Below are positions 1 to 9,500 of a stretch of DNA of 64,000 nucleotides, piece after piece. Positions within the stretch are counted from its first letter, which is position 1. Every line of letters starts with the position of its first letter. Source of the DNA: Candidatus Kapaibacterium sp. (lineage in GTDB: Bacteria > Bacteroidota > Ignavibacteria > Kapaibacteriales > UBA2268); contig CALHGZ010000005.1 of assembly GCA_938031175.1 (NCBI GenBank), positions 224,260 to 288,259 on the forward strand, in the 5' to 3' direction. A model generated the notes under the pieces. It was not told the origin of the DNA. It worked only from the letters and a program-made list of their open reading frames with translations, and made no database searches. A program made the translations under genes and the position numbers.

Positions 1-2
1 TA

Positions 3-614
3 CTTTCACAAAAAGTTTATGATAGCGATGAAGAACGGGATAATTTTGTTGAACTTGCTGTACAAAGCTCGGAGGAATTATTCACATTTGTTTCTGATAT
101 CAATGAAATTGCTTTAGGCTCGTCCGATGCGGGGAAAATTGATCTGAGCTTTATAAATTTAAGTCGATTCATTGAACATATTCAAGAAAATTTCCTGAAA
201 TACAAAGGTAAGGAAATCAAATTCGAAATAATCGATGGGAAAGAAGCTTCTTTTGTTGCTGATTCTGGATACTTATCTCAATCATTCATTGAATTAGTTG
301 ATGCGTTAATGGATGGTAGCAATTCCAATGAAGTGAAAATTAATGCTCAGGAAAATCCTTATGAAGCAGCAACTGAATTGCAGTTATTGGTTCCTGCAAC
401 TAGCAGATCAATTAAAATGGTAGATATTTATAATGAAAATCAGAATAATCTAATAAATACCTTGAAATATGATAAAAAAGATATACTTCTAAAAATTGCT
501 CTCACGGCTTCAAATATTAGAATGATGAATGGAAATATGAAAATCGATGCTTTAGGCGAAAAGGACGGAATTATTGTCCAAATTACATTACCACTAAATA
601 AACCCGTAGAATGA
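3..614 (+). CDS. C-terminal part of a sensor histidine kinase-like protein (5' truncated by window edge)
   Basis: The frame is open from the window edge (first full codon at position 3) to a TGA at 612, so the N-terminus lies outside. The first ~60 visible residues look like the second helix of a HisKA dimerisation domain (NFVELAVQSSEELFTFVSDI, then GKIDL where active kinases have a GKxxL signature). The rest resembles a HATPase domain, ending in a typical TLPL strand. The N-box region reads SQSFIELVDALMDG: the usual Asn is replaced and no clear G1/G2 glycine boxes are visible, so ATP binding may be lost. It could be a degenerate kinase, a phosphotransfer (Spo0B/ChpT-like) protein or a divergent active one; the missing N-terminus prevents a decision. 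Confidence 0.55.
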   Translation, partial: LSQKVYDSDEERDNFVELAVQSSEELFTFVSDINEIALGSSDAGKIDLSFINLSRFIEHIQENFLKYKGKEIKFEIIDGKEASFVADSGYLSQSFIELVDALMDGSNSNEVKINAQENPYEAATELQLLVPATSRSIKMVDIYNENQNNLINTLKYDKKDILLKIALTASNIRMMNGNMKIDALGEKDGIIVQITLPLNKPVE

Positions 615-674
615 TGATTAATTACATTAGTTAAGCAATAAATAACTTTATCATTTATAAATCAAGGGGGCAGG

Positions 675-1076
675 ATGTCAGATTTTTCAACTTCGGGCAA
701 TTATCCTGAGCTATCTTTTGTCCTTCCTTTGCAACAAATAATTGTACGTATGAGCAAGGATATGCGATTTGTTGGTATCTGCTCCATTTTATATGGCGGA
801 TTTTCATGTCTATCTATATTTGGAGCTGTTATCGGAATTCCAATAATATTAATGGGTTTAAGAATGCGTGAATCTGCCGATGCTTTCGCTTCATTTGGCA
901 GATCAGAAGATAATAATACGCTGATCTATGCCATTGATAGACTGTCGAAAATGTTCTTTCATTTTAAATTATGGATTATCATTTCGATTATTACATACAT
1001 ACTTACTATTTTAATAATTATTGTTGTATTTGGTATTTTGGGTACTGCAATTTTTGATGAACTAATGAGATTGTGA
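675..1076 (+). CDS. small membrane protein, DUF5362-like
   Basis: A 133-residue protein with two hydrophobic stretches, at about residues 33-58 (GICSILYGGFSCLSIFGAVI) and 98-126 (an Ile-rich segment), separated by a charged loop with an MRESADAFASF motif. The layout and loop motif resemble the DUF5362 family of unknown function in Bacteroidota; this is recalled from the family pattern, not searched. A purine-rich ribosome-binding site (AAGGGGG) ends four bases before the ATG. It lies 60 bases after the kinase-like gene on the same strand, so cotranscription is possible. Confidence 0.55.
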   Translation: MSDFSTSGNYPELSFVLPLQQIIVRMSKDMRFVGICSILYGGFSCLSIFGAVIGIPIILMGLRMRESADAFASFGRSEDNNTLIYAIDRLSKMFFHFKLWIIISIITYILTILIIIVVFGILGTAIFDELMRL

Positions 1077-1142
1077 TATAAGAGTTTGATAAAACACTTT
1101 TAATCCGTCTTCAAAATAAGGTTCAATTGAATCAATCGATAT

Positions 1143-1173
1143 ATATCAAATAATAATTTATTATATTTGATAT
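1143..1173. promoter_or_regulatory. inverted repeat upstream of the TPR gene, possible operator
   Basis: Perfect 10-bp arms (ATATCAAATA / TATTTGATAT) are separated by 11 AT-only bases, 27 bases upstream of the ATG at 1201. There is no T-run typical of a terminator. The position suits an operator or mRNA hairpin, but in such AT-rich DNA it could arise by chance. Confidence 0.3.
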
Positions 1174-1200
1174 GATTGTTTTATAAATAATTAAAAAACT

Positions 1201-2643
1201 ATGAGCTATACAGATTACGACGACGACTTCAATTCCGGTTATTCCGATGATATGGAGGAAAAAGTCAGACAATACAAAAGAGCCATACGCAAAAAAGGTG
1301 CTAGTTCCAATGAATTGCCGGGTATAGATATTATTGAAAATATTGTAGATTATTGCATTGAAAAAGAAGAATACGAGGATGCTCTTGAATTTTGTGAACT
1401 ATGGGTTGAATATATTCCTAATTCTGCTGAAGCCTGGACGAAAAAAGGAATTGTACAATTAAATCTGGAGATGCCTGAGGAATCAATCGAATCATTCGAT
1501 CGTGCCTTAGCTCTCAATCCGACCGATACCGAAGCTATGCTTAAAAAATCCATCGCCCTTGAGCATCTTGGCGAATTTGAAAAAGCACTCGAATTAATTA
1601 ATTACTCACTTGAATTATTTTATGATGAAGAAACATTACTGCAGAAAGCGGTTATATTAGCTGCTATCGATGAATTAGAAGAAGCAATAAAAATTCTGGA
1701 ATATTTATCATCCAGTAGTGTGATGCAAAAAGAAGCCCTAAAAGAGTTAGCCTACTGTTATGATTCAATGGGAAATTTCAACAAATGCATTGAAACTTAT
1801 GACCGTGCTATTGAGAACGATCCCTACGATGAAGAATTATGGTATGATAAAGCAATGGTTTATATAGAAAGTGAACAATATTTAAAAGCGAAGGATGCTC
1901 TCGAATTTGTTCTTGCTATTGATGAAAAAAACTATGAAGCTTGGTATCAATTAGGTAATGTATATTCTTCTTTGGGAAGAATCACTGAAGCTATTGATAG
2001 TTATAGGCAGGCAATAAATCACAATCCTTTTGATTATGATTGCTGGCATAATTTAGCAAGTATTCTTGGTGATAGTGGCAATTATATGGAGGCTATTCGT
2101 TGCTATACCAAAGCAATTTACATAGAACCGGATAAGTATGAATCATATTTTGGTAGAGGTATTTGTTTTGATGCTCTTGACTTATTTGATAGAGCCATTA
2201 AAGATTATGACGAAGCACTAAAATTATACCCTGACAATGACAATATTTGGTATGCTAAAGCTGAAGCTTTGTACAATTCAAACAAAGTTTCCGAAGCATT
2301 AAAATGTTATAAAAAAGCACTAAAATTAAATCCATTTAATGACGAATGCTGGTTAGATTTTGGTATGACATTATTTGAATTGAAAGATTACAATAAAGCT
2401 ATCGAAGCAATAAATAAATCCATTGAAATAGCTCCATCCAAACCTGAATCATACTATTCTTTGGCTAAAATATATTTGCAATTAAATGACTTGTCAAATG
2501 TTGAAAAAATGCTATCCATTGCATTTTCTCTCGATGAAAATATTATTGAAAAGTTAAATGAAGAATATAATGATTATTTTTACCAGAAACCTCTGGAATA
2601 CTATTATAATTTACAAAGAAGGTCGTTGAAAAAGAGACGTTAA
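1201..2643 (+). CDS. tetratricopeptide repeat protein, cytoplasmic
   Basis: A 480-residue protein made almost entirely of TPR units from about residue 50 to 450, recognisable by recurring A-W/Y-x-x-x-G/A and A-I-x-x-Y/F-x-x-A-I patterns followed by NP or DP (ALALNPTDTEA, AIENDPYDEEL, AINHNPFDYDC, ALKLNPFNDEC). There is no signal peptide; the N-terminus is very acidic (DYDDDF) and the C-terminus basic (RRSLKKRR). It is probably a protein-protein interaction scaffold; no enzymatic domain is visible. No Shine-Dalgarno is evident, only an A/T-rich leader, as is common in Bacteroidota. It converges on the Memo-family gene with an 11-base gap. Confidence 0.8.
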   Translation: MSYTDYDDDFNSGYSDDMEEKVRQYKRAIRKKGASSNELPGIDIIENIVDYCIEKEEYEDALEFCELWVEYIPNSAEAWTKKGIVQLNLEMPEESIESFDRALALNPTDTEAMLKKSIALEHLGEFEKALELINYSLELFYDEETLLQKAVILAAIDELEEAIKILEYLSSSSVMQKEALKELAYCYDSMGNFNKCIETYDRAIENDPYDEELWYDKAMVYIESEQYLKAKDALEFVLAIDEKNYEAWYQLGNVYSSLGRITEAIDSYRQAINHNPFDYDCWHNLASILGDSGNYMEAIRCYTKAIYIEPDKYESYFGRGICFDALDLFDRAIKDYDEALKLYPDNDNIWYAKAEALYNSNKVSEALKCYKKALKLNPFNDECWLDFGMTLFELKDYNKAIEAINKSIEIAPSKPESYYSLAKIYLQLNDLSNVEKMLSIAFSLDENIIEKLNEEYNDYFYQKPLEYYYNLQRRSLKKRR

Positions 2644-2654
2644 AATTATCTATT

Positions 2655-3887
2655 TTACTTCTCAAAAGCTAAACTTGCAAATGAAACAGCTGACTTGGTT
2701 TCCTTTTCATCATAAATTCCGTATTGAAGCGAATAACCACGTTTTGGTTTAACAGCAGAAAGTAAAGCATAAAAAGGAGCAGTACCACAAACCTTCCATT
2801 TATCGTTTTGTTGAATTATATAATTAAAAAAATCGTTAAGCTCACAATTTTTCAATTTTTCAATAATTATTCCATCGGCTTCAGTTAATTCCATAAATTT
2901 TTCTTCTGCATCAAAATTATCATTAAATTTCCGTCCGATATGAGCTAAATCTCCACTTGCTATATATAAAGGTTTAATTTTTAAATTTTCGATGGCTTGC
3001 TTAAGAGTTTTAATAAATGTGTTAAAATTGTTATCTTCCGATGGTAATTGTTTTTTTTGAATATAATCATAGTATGAACCTACAAGTACAGGCAAAATTT
3101 TAAAATTCTTATTTTCAAAAAAGTATTTTAGTAAAACAACCTGGAATTCAATTGAATGCTCAAATCTATGAGCTTGTTCATCAATATAAACGATACTTTG
3201 ATTTATCGACTTCATTTCATTAATTAGTTCTATATTGGTCTCAACAATTCCCAGTGGGGTATCGAAATTTTTTTCTGATAGCATAAAATTAAATGTACTT
3301 CGATAATGTGCTGTACCGAAAATAATAAATGTATCTGCATCGGATTCTTTGATGTTGTTATAAGCAAGCGCATAGGCTTTCATAGTATCCAATCCGGTAC
3401 GAAAATCAAGATGTGGTGCAATAATTGCATCGGCTGGTCTTTCCGTTTTATAACCAGCGGCTAAGCTTTCCATTGCACCGAACATTTTTTTCAGCATTTC
3501 TGGGGTATCTGGATAAGAATAACCTGCACAAACAGCAGAACGTATTGGTGATGCATAGTATTTATCCCAGTCTTCCTTTAAAGCATAATAGGTGGGGCTC
3601 TCTAAAAAACCAAGAATTTCCATATAATATATTAAGTCAAGATAAGCCTTGATGTCTTTATCACTAAGTTCCAAACCTTTCAGGCTATTAATTATGTTCT
3701 CTATTGTTTGTGAACCATCGAGGAACTGTAAAAAAACTGAAATTTCTAATGGTAAAGATATTTTTTCTGCTGTGTATTCCTTTGGGTCAGATAAAATGAT
3801 GAATTTTCTGGAATCGTCGTTGATAATCTTGATTGACAAATCAGAACGTAATTTTGGTGTAAAATTATTGTCGAATTTGTATTTCAT
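2655..3887 (-). CDS. Memo-family protein (AmmeMemoRadiSam system protein B)
   Basis: A 410-residue protein. Residues ~150-410 carry the Memo signature: IIAPHLDFRTG, FIIFGTAHY, a RFEHSIEFQ segment and ASGDLAHIGR. Memo is related to LigB-type nonheme iron dioxygenases, but the bacterial members have no settled reaction. The first ~110 residues form a separate domain (PKLRSDLSI, a DGSQTIENII segment) resembling PqqD-like peptide-binding modules. The usual partners, AMMECR1 and a radical SAM enzyme, are not in the window. The start ATG overlaps the end of the upstream small membrane protein gene by four bases and has an AGGAA site in front, so the two are probably cotranscribed. Confidence 0.8.
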   Translation of the reverse strand: MKYKFDNNFTPKLRSDLSIKIINDDSRKFIILSDPKEYTAEKISLPLEISVFLQFLDGSQTIENIINSLKGLELSDKDIKAYLDLIYYMEILGFLESPTYYALKEDWDKYYASPIRSAVCAGYSYPDTPEMLKKMFGAMESLAAGYKTERPADAIIAPHLDFRTGLDTMKAYALAYNNIKESDADTFIIFGTAHYRSTFNFMLSEKNFDTPLGIVETNIELINEMKSINQSIVYIDEQAHRFEHSIEFQVVLLKYFFENKNFKILPVLVGSYYDYIQKKQLPSEDNNFNTFIKTLKQAIENLKIKPLYIASGDLAHIGRKFNDNFDAEEKFMELTEADGIIIEKLKNCELNDFFNYIIQQNDKWKVCGTAPFYALLSAVKPKRGYSLQYGIYDEKETKSAVSFASLAFEK

Positions 3888-4108
3888 TTCCTGTTTTCAC
3901 TATTATTTAATAACTTTTTTTTGTAATAAGTTACAAAGAAGAAATATGAAAATGCAGCTAATAACAAAAGAATAGATGCAATAAGTAATATTATCTTTTG
4001 AAGTAATAAATAAGTTATAAAAAAGAGAGACGAAGCGATTATATTACTTATAGCAATCCACATCAAGCTGATTTTTAAATTTTGTGTAATTTTTTCACTG
4101 TTTTTCAT
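3884..4108 (-). CDS. small two-helix membrane protein
   Basis: A 74-residue protein with two hydrophobic helices at about residues 13-35 (LMWIAISNIIASSLFFITYL) and 37-60 (an Ile/Leu-rich stretch ending AFSYFFF), followed by a basic tail (YYKKKLLNNSENRK). No family is recognised. It lies two bases after dapD and overlaps the Memo gene by four bases, so it is likely a real gene translated from a dapD-led transcript. Confidence 0.55.
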   Translation of the reverse strand: MKNSEKITQNLKISLMWIAISNIIASSLFFITYLLLQKIILLIASILLLLAAFSYFFFVTYYKKKLLNNSENRK

Positions 4109-4110
4109 AA

Positions 4111-4947
4111 TTATCTTAAAATATCATTTAATGCTGTTTTAGCATCAGTTTTATCATCGCGGTATTTTACAATTATAGGAGTATAAATTGATAAACCGTG
4201 ATTCATGGCAAATTCATTTTGAACAGCTCTTGTGCCGGGTACAACGACTGCTCCTTCCGGTACTTCGAGCGGTTTAGAGTTTTGAGATGTTATGATGGTA
4301 TTATTGACAATATCGAACAATTTAGTAGATGAGGTTAGAATAACACCTGAAGCTAATACAGCTCTTTTTCTGACTAAAGTGCCTTCATAAATCCCACAAT
4401 TCCCACCAATCATAACATCATCTTCGATTATAACTGGTCTGGCATTAGGAGGTTCAAGTACACCTCCTAATTGAGAGGCAGCACTTAGATGAACATTTTT
4501 ACCCACTTGTGCGCATGTGCCAACAAGTGCATGAGAGTCTATCATAGTTCCTTCATCTACATAGGCTCCGATATTTATATACATTGGCGGCATACAAATT
4601 ACACCCGAGGCAATATAAGCACCAGTTCTTATACTCGAACCACCAGGTACAAGACGAATTGAATCCTTTAAAGAAATTCTCTTTAATGGTAATGTATTTT
4701 TATCAAAAAATTTAAAATTTTCATCTATTGACATATCGCTTAGCTGTCCATATTTGAATAGTAGTAATATTCCTTCCTTGACCCAGGTATTGACAAACCA
4801 GTTACCGTTTTCATCTTTTTGTGCAGCTCGAATTTGTCCTGTATTCAACAAATTTAAAAATTCGTTCAAAAATTCTTTTATAACTAAATCAGAATAGGTT
4901 TCTTTTTTACTGTAAATATTATGAATGCGGCTTTTTAATGACTTCAT
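4111..4947 (-). CDS. dapD: 2,3,4,5-tetrahydropyridine-2,6-dicarboxylate N-succinyltransferase
   Basis: A 278-residue cytoplasmic enzyme of the succinylase branch of lysine and diaminopimelate synthesis, transferring succinyl from succinyl-CoA to tetrahydrodipicolinate. The C-terminal two thirds is a left-handed beta-helix of hexapeptide repeats with DapD-specific segments: VPGGSSIRTGAYI, MPPMYINIGAYVDEGTMID, VGTCAQVGKNVHLSAASQLG and EDDVMIGGNCGIYEG. Length is normal for the family. An AAGGA site precedes the ATG. It sits 51 bases downstream of the agmatinase gene on the same strand, with the small membrane protein and Memo genes directly behind it. Confidence 0.95.
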   Translation of the reverse strand: MKSLKSRIHNIYSKKETYSDLVIKEFLNEFLNLLNTGQIRAAQKDENGNWFVNTWVKEGILLLFKYGQLSDMSIDENFKFFDKNTLPLKRISLKDSIRLVPGGSSIRTGAYIASGVICMPPMYINIGAYVDEGTMIDSHALVGTCAQVGKNVHLSAASQLGGVLEPPNARPVIIEDDVMIGGNCGIYEGTLVRKRAVLASGVILTSSTKLFDIVNNTIITSQNSKPLEVPEGAVVVPGTRAVQNEFAMNHGLSIYTPIIVKYRDDKTDAKTALNDILR

Positions 4948-4998
4948 TTGAATTCCTTGGTTAACTTTTACAAGCGAAAAGTCGAAATATAATAATTA

Positions 4999-5898
4999 TT
5001 ATTGCTTAGCAAACGCAAGATTAAGTAGTTTATAGATTAATCGTGCTGTGGTGAGCTGGGGATAATGTAGATTCTCAATTGGGGCGAGTTCAACTATGTC
5101 AAATCCAATAATTTCCTTATCTTCGTCAATTAAAAGTCTAAGCAAATCTAATGTTTCACTGTATAGAAGACCATCGGGTTCAGGAGTACCTGTTGCTGGA
5201 ATCACGGACGGATCGAAGTAATCAACGTCAAATGTAATATACACATGCTTCGACAATGAATTGACTACTTCGTTCTGCCAATAATTACCATAAATACCTT
5301 TTCGTATCCCTGAAGCAAAGAATGTCTTAACATTATGATGTTCTATAAAATCAGCTTCTTCTTTGCATAATGCACGTATTCCAACTTGAATAATTCTTTC
5401 CGGAGTTAAGAATTCAGCAACTCTTGCCATTACACTTGCATGAGAGAATTTAGAATTTTCGTATGTATCTCTAAAATCGGCATGAGCATCGAATTGCAAT
5501 ACACACATATCTGGATATTTTTTCAAATGTTCGTGAATTGGAGCCGATGAAATCGTGTGCTCACCACCTAATGTGACTACAAATTTATTTTGATTAAGTA
5601 ATTCATTAATAGTTGATTTTATAATTTCTAATGCATCGCTATCATATTTTGAAGTAAAATCAATTGGTTCTAAAGTAGCAATTCCTTTATCGAAGCAAAT
5701 CTCCCTTTTGAATTCATCATCATAGAATTCAACGTAAGCACTTGCTTCGAGAATCTTTTTTGGTGCTAATGCGGTTCCACGTCCATAACTTACTCTGTAT
5801 TCATAAGGTGCTGGCAAAATGACGATTCTTGAATTATCAAAATCAGAAAATTGCTCTTCAATTGCCAAAAAATTTGAGGATGGTGGTAGTGTTTTCAT
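4999..5898 (-). CDS. speB: agmatinase (ureohydrolase family)
   Basis: A 299-residue binuclear manganese hydrolase of the arginase/agmatinase family, predicted to convert agmatine to putrescine and urea. The metal-binding blocks are present in order: GGEHT, QFDAHADF, SHASVM, FDVDYFDPS, and then TGTPEPDG and DIVELAP. The ATG at 5898 is chosen over an in-frame GTG 30 bases upstream because AAGGGA sits five bases before it. The substrate could be a related guanidino compound, since agmatinase and its homologues are hard to separate by eye. It is probably the first gene of the minus-strand group running into dapD. Confidence 0.85.
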   Translation of the reverse strand: MKTLPPSSNFLAIEEQFSDFDNSRIVILPAPYEYRVSYGRGTALAPKKILEASAYVEFYDDEFKREICFDKGIATLEPIDFTSKYDSDALEIIKSTINELLNQNKFVVTLGGEHTISSAPIHEHLKKYPDMCVLQFDAHADFRDTYENSKFSHASVMARVAEFLTPERIIQVGIRALCKEEADFIEHHNVKTFFASGIRKGIYGNYWQNEVVNSLSKHVYITFDVDYFDPSVIPATGTPEPDGLLYSETLDLLRLLIDEDKEIIGFDIVELAPIENLHYPQLTTARLIYKLLNLAFAKQ

Positions 5899-6011
5899 AT
5901 TTCCCTTAATAGTAATAATGGTGAACACAAATATAATATTAAACTTTTTGATTTTGTAAAATGTCTAAAGAAATGAATTCGCATTTTTATAATCATCATA
6001 GGAGTTATCAA

Positions 6012-6425
6012 ATGAAAAAGCATTTAATGAGCATAATGTATTTAGCAATATTATCAATAATATTTTTTGCTTTTGCACAGTTTAATATTTATGCCAAGCA
6101 GGGTTCAAAACTTGACCCTAAGTATAAAAATTTCCAAAGGATTAGTGAAAAGTTAAATTTGAATGATGAACAGATTTCAAACATTAAGCCAATTTTAGTT
6201 GAACATCAAAAGCAAATAAGGGAAATTAGGGCTAAATACTCAAAAGATGGAAATTTCGACCGTCTAGGTTTTTGGAATGAAATTGATCAAATGCACAATG
6301 AGTTAGATAAAAAGCTTGAGAAATATTTAACTAAAGAGCAAATGGAAGAATTGCATAAAATGCGTGTAGAAAATCGTCAAAATTTTGGTAGCAAAGGTCA
6401 AAAAAGGAAAAAGGGCAAATGGTAA
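6012..6425 (+). CDS. periplasmic Spy/CpxP-like protein
   Basis: A 137-residue exported protein. The N-terminus is a signal peptide (MKKHLMSIMYLAILSIIFFA, ending near FNIYAKQ). The mature part is helical and charged, with NLNDEQISNIKPIL and YLTKEQMEELHKM, which resemble the paired LTxxQ motifs of the Spy/CpxP family of envelope-stress proteins. The C-terminus is strongly basic (KGQKRKKGKW). The ATG at 6012 is preferred to one at 5961 because it follows AGGAG and begins the signal peptide directly. A strong terminator follows. Confidence 0.65.
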   Translation: MKKHLMSIMYLAILSIIFFAFAQFNIYAKQGSKLDPKYKNFQRISEKLNLNDEQISNIKPILVEHQKQIREIRAKYSKDGNFDRLGFWNEIDQMHNELDKKLEKYLTKEQMEELHKMRVENRQNFGSKGQKRKKGKW

Positions 6426-6456
6426 AAATAAATTGAAACAAAAATTCCCTCAGAAT

Positions 6457-6491
6457 AAAAGCCGAAGATTTTCTTCGGCTTTTGTATTTTT
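6457..6491 (+). terminator. rho-independent terminator
   Basis: AGCCGAAGA and TCTTCGGCT form a 9-bp stem with a TTT loop, extended by A/T pairs and followed by TTTTGTATTTTT. It ends the Spy-like gene and separates it from secA. Confidence 0.9.
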
Positions 6492-6596
6492 GCAATATGT
6501 TTTTGGGCTTAAATTTTCAAAAATACAAATACATACTTTAATGGTTCGTCAAAAAGAAAGTAAATAATCAATTATAAATATAATAGTTAATTTAAA

Positions 6597-9500
6597 ATGC
6601 TAAATTTTTTAACCAAAATTTTTGGAACAAAACACGAAAAGGATATCAAGAAATTACTACCTATTGTAACTGAAATAAATCAATATTATGAAGAATTTCA
6701 TTCATTAAGCGATGATGAATTAAAAGAAAAAACAAATAAATTCAAGGCCTTCATAAAAGAAAGAATATCCCATCAGGAGGAAGAAAGAGATGCTTTACAA
6801 TCCAGATTAATAAATGAGGCTCTTTCATCGCAGGAAAGTGAAAATATTACGCAGAGAATCCGAGAATTGGATAAAGAAATCTATGCAATAATTTCCGAAA
6901 CACTTGATGAAATTCTACCTCAAGCTTACGCCTTGGTTAAACAAGCCTGTAAAAGACTCAAAGATAAAGAATATAGGTATGAATATGCGGGGCAGATTTA
7001 TACCTGGGATATGATTCCTTTCGATGTTCAATTAATCGGTGCAATCGTACTCCATCAGGGCAAAATAGCTGAAATGGCAACCGGTGAAGGTAAAACATTA
7101 GTAGCAATTATGCCATTGTATCTAAATGCACTTGCCGGACGTGGTTGTCACTTAGTAACTGTGAATGATTATTTAGCTAAGCGAGATTGCGATTGGATGC
7201 GACCTGTGTATGAATTTTTAGGCTTAACAGTCGGTGCCATTCAATCGAATATGGATGGAGATAAACGCAAAAAAATGTACAACTGTGATATTACTTATGG
7301 CACAAATAGCGAGTTTGGATTCGACTATTTACGTGATAACATGGTTGTAGAGCTAGACCAAATGGTACAAAGAGGACACTGGTATGCTATTGTTGATGAA
7401 GTTGATTCTGTTTTAATTGATGAGGCTCGTACACCACTTATAATATCTGGACCAGTAGGACAAACAGCAGACAAGTCTTTTGAGGAAATGAATCCCCGTG
7501 TCAAAAGATTAGTTGATGCCCAAACAAAATTAATAAATCAGCTAACTACCGAAGCTATTGAATTACTCAATAGTAATATTAAAGAAGATAGACAGAAAGC
7601 TGGTGTCTTGCTCCTTACTGCATATAGAGGTTTACCCAAGCATAAACGTCTTATGAAATTATTACAAGAGCCTGATAATTTAAAATTGATGAAAGAAACC
7701 GAGTTAGATTATCTTCGCGATCAAGGTAGGCGTATGCACGAAATTGATGAGCAGTTATATTACACAATAGATGAAAAGAATCACAACATAGATATAACCG
7801 AAAAGGGAAGACAATTACTATGCACAGCTCAGGAAGATCCTGATATGTTCGTGATTCCCGACATTGCAACAATTATGAGTCAGCTCGAAGGCGATACCTC
7901 CCTAAGTGCCGATGAAAAACAAATGAAAATAGATGAAATCAATAGATTATATGCAGAGCGTAGTGAGAGAATTCATACTGTTACCCAGTTGCTCAGGGCA
8001 TATTCACTTTACGAAAGAGATGTTGAATATGTCATCCAGGATGGAAAAGTTATGATTGTTGATGAGTTTACCGGCAGAATTCTCGAAGGGAGAAGATACT
8101 CTGAAGGTTTGCATCAGGCTATTGAAGCAAAAGAAAATGTCAGAGTACAACGTGATACTCAAACTCTTGCTACAATAACCTTACAAAATTATTTCAGATT
8201 GTATAAAAAATTAGCTGGTATGACTGGTACTGCAGAAACAGAAGCAGCCGAATTCGAAAAGATTTACAATCTCGATGTTGTTGTAATACCTACCAACAAG
8301 CCTTGTATAAGAATAGATCACGATGATTTAATTTATCGTACGAAAAAAGAAAAATACAATGCAATAATTGAAAAGATAGAAGAATATTTAAAACAAGGTC
8401 GAGCAGTACTTGTCGGCACAACTAGTGTTGAGGTCTCGGAACTTGTAAGTAAACTATTGAAACGTAAAAATATACCACATAACGTGTTAAATGCAAAACA
8501 CCATCAGAAAGAAGCTGAAATAATTGCAACAGCTGGTCGTAAAGGCTCTATAACCATAGCCACCAACATGGCTGGTCGCGGCACAGATATAAAACTTGAT
8601 CCAGAAGTAAAAAAGAATGGTGGTTTAGTTATAATAGGTTCGGAGCGACATGATGCAAGAAGGATCGACAGACAGCTCCGTGGACGTGCAGGACGCCAAG
8701 GAGATCCCGGTGAATCACAGTTTTTTATCTCCTTAGAGGATAATTTAATGCGTCTTTTTGGAGGTGAAAGAATTGCAAATGTAATGCAAACTCTGAAAGT
8801 TCCTGAAGGCGAACCCATACAACATCCGATGATAACCAAATCTGTTGAAAAAGCCCAGAAAAAAGTCGAGGAAAACAATTTTGCAATTCGTAAAAGATTA
8901 CTTGAGTATGACGATGTAATGAATCAACAGCGTGAAGTTATCTATAACAGGCGTCGACAGGCTTTGAGAGGTGAAAGATTAAAAGGTGAATTATTTGATT
9001 ACATCGAAGATTTTGCTGCAGAAATTTATGATATTTATCACCCTTCTTATGATTATAAATCTGCAGTTGCTAAAATAAGATCAACTCTTTTGTGCGAGCC
9101 CAAAATAAATGAAACTGATTTTAAAAACATCAGCAAAATTGATTTCATCAAGTCTGTAGTTAGTGCAGCCGATGAATTCTATACCCGAAAAGAACAGATG
9201 ACAGGTAGTGAATTTATGGCAAGGCTCGAGCAGGTTGCCGTATTACAAACTATTGATGATAACTGGCGCGAACATCTTCGTGCAATGGATGATTTGAAAG
9301 AAGGTATTCATCTTAGGGCTTATGGTCAGAAAGACCCAATTCTTGAGTATAAAGCCGAAGCATATAAATTATTTGTTGAATTAATTAGAAAAATAAATAT
9401 TGAATCAGTGCAATTTGCATTTAAATATTTTCCTCAGGTTATTCAACGGCAACTACAACAACAGGAAGCAGATGCAAAGCGTCGGGTCCTTGGCGATGTT

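Noticed and set aside
3425..3975. Two open frames on the plus strand opposite the Memo gene
   Set aside because: They are antisense to a well-supported gene, have no recognisable domain and follow its codon pattern.
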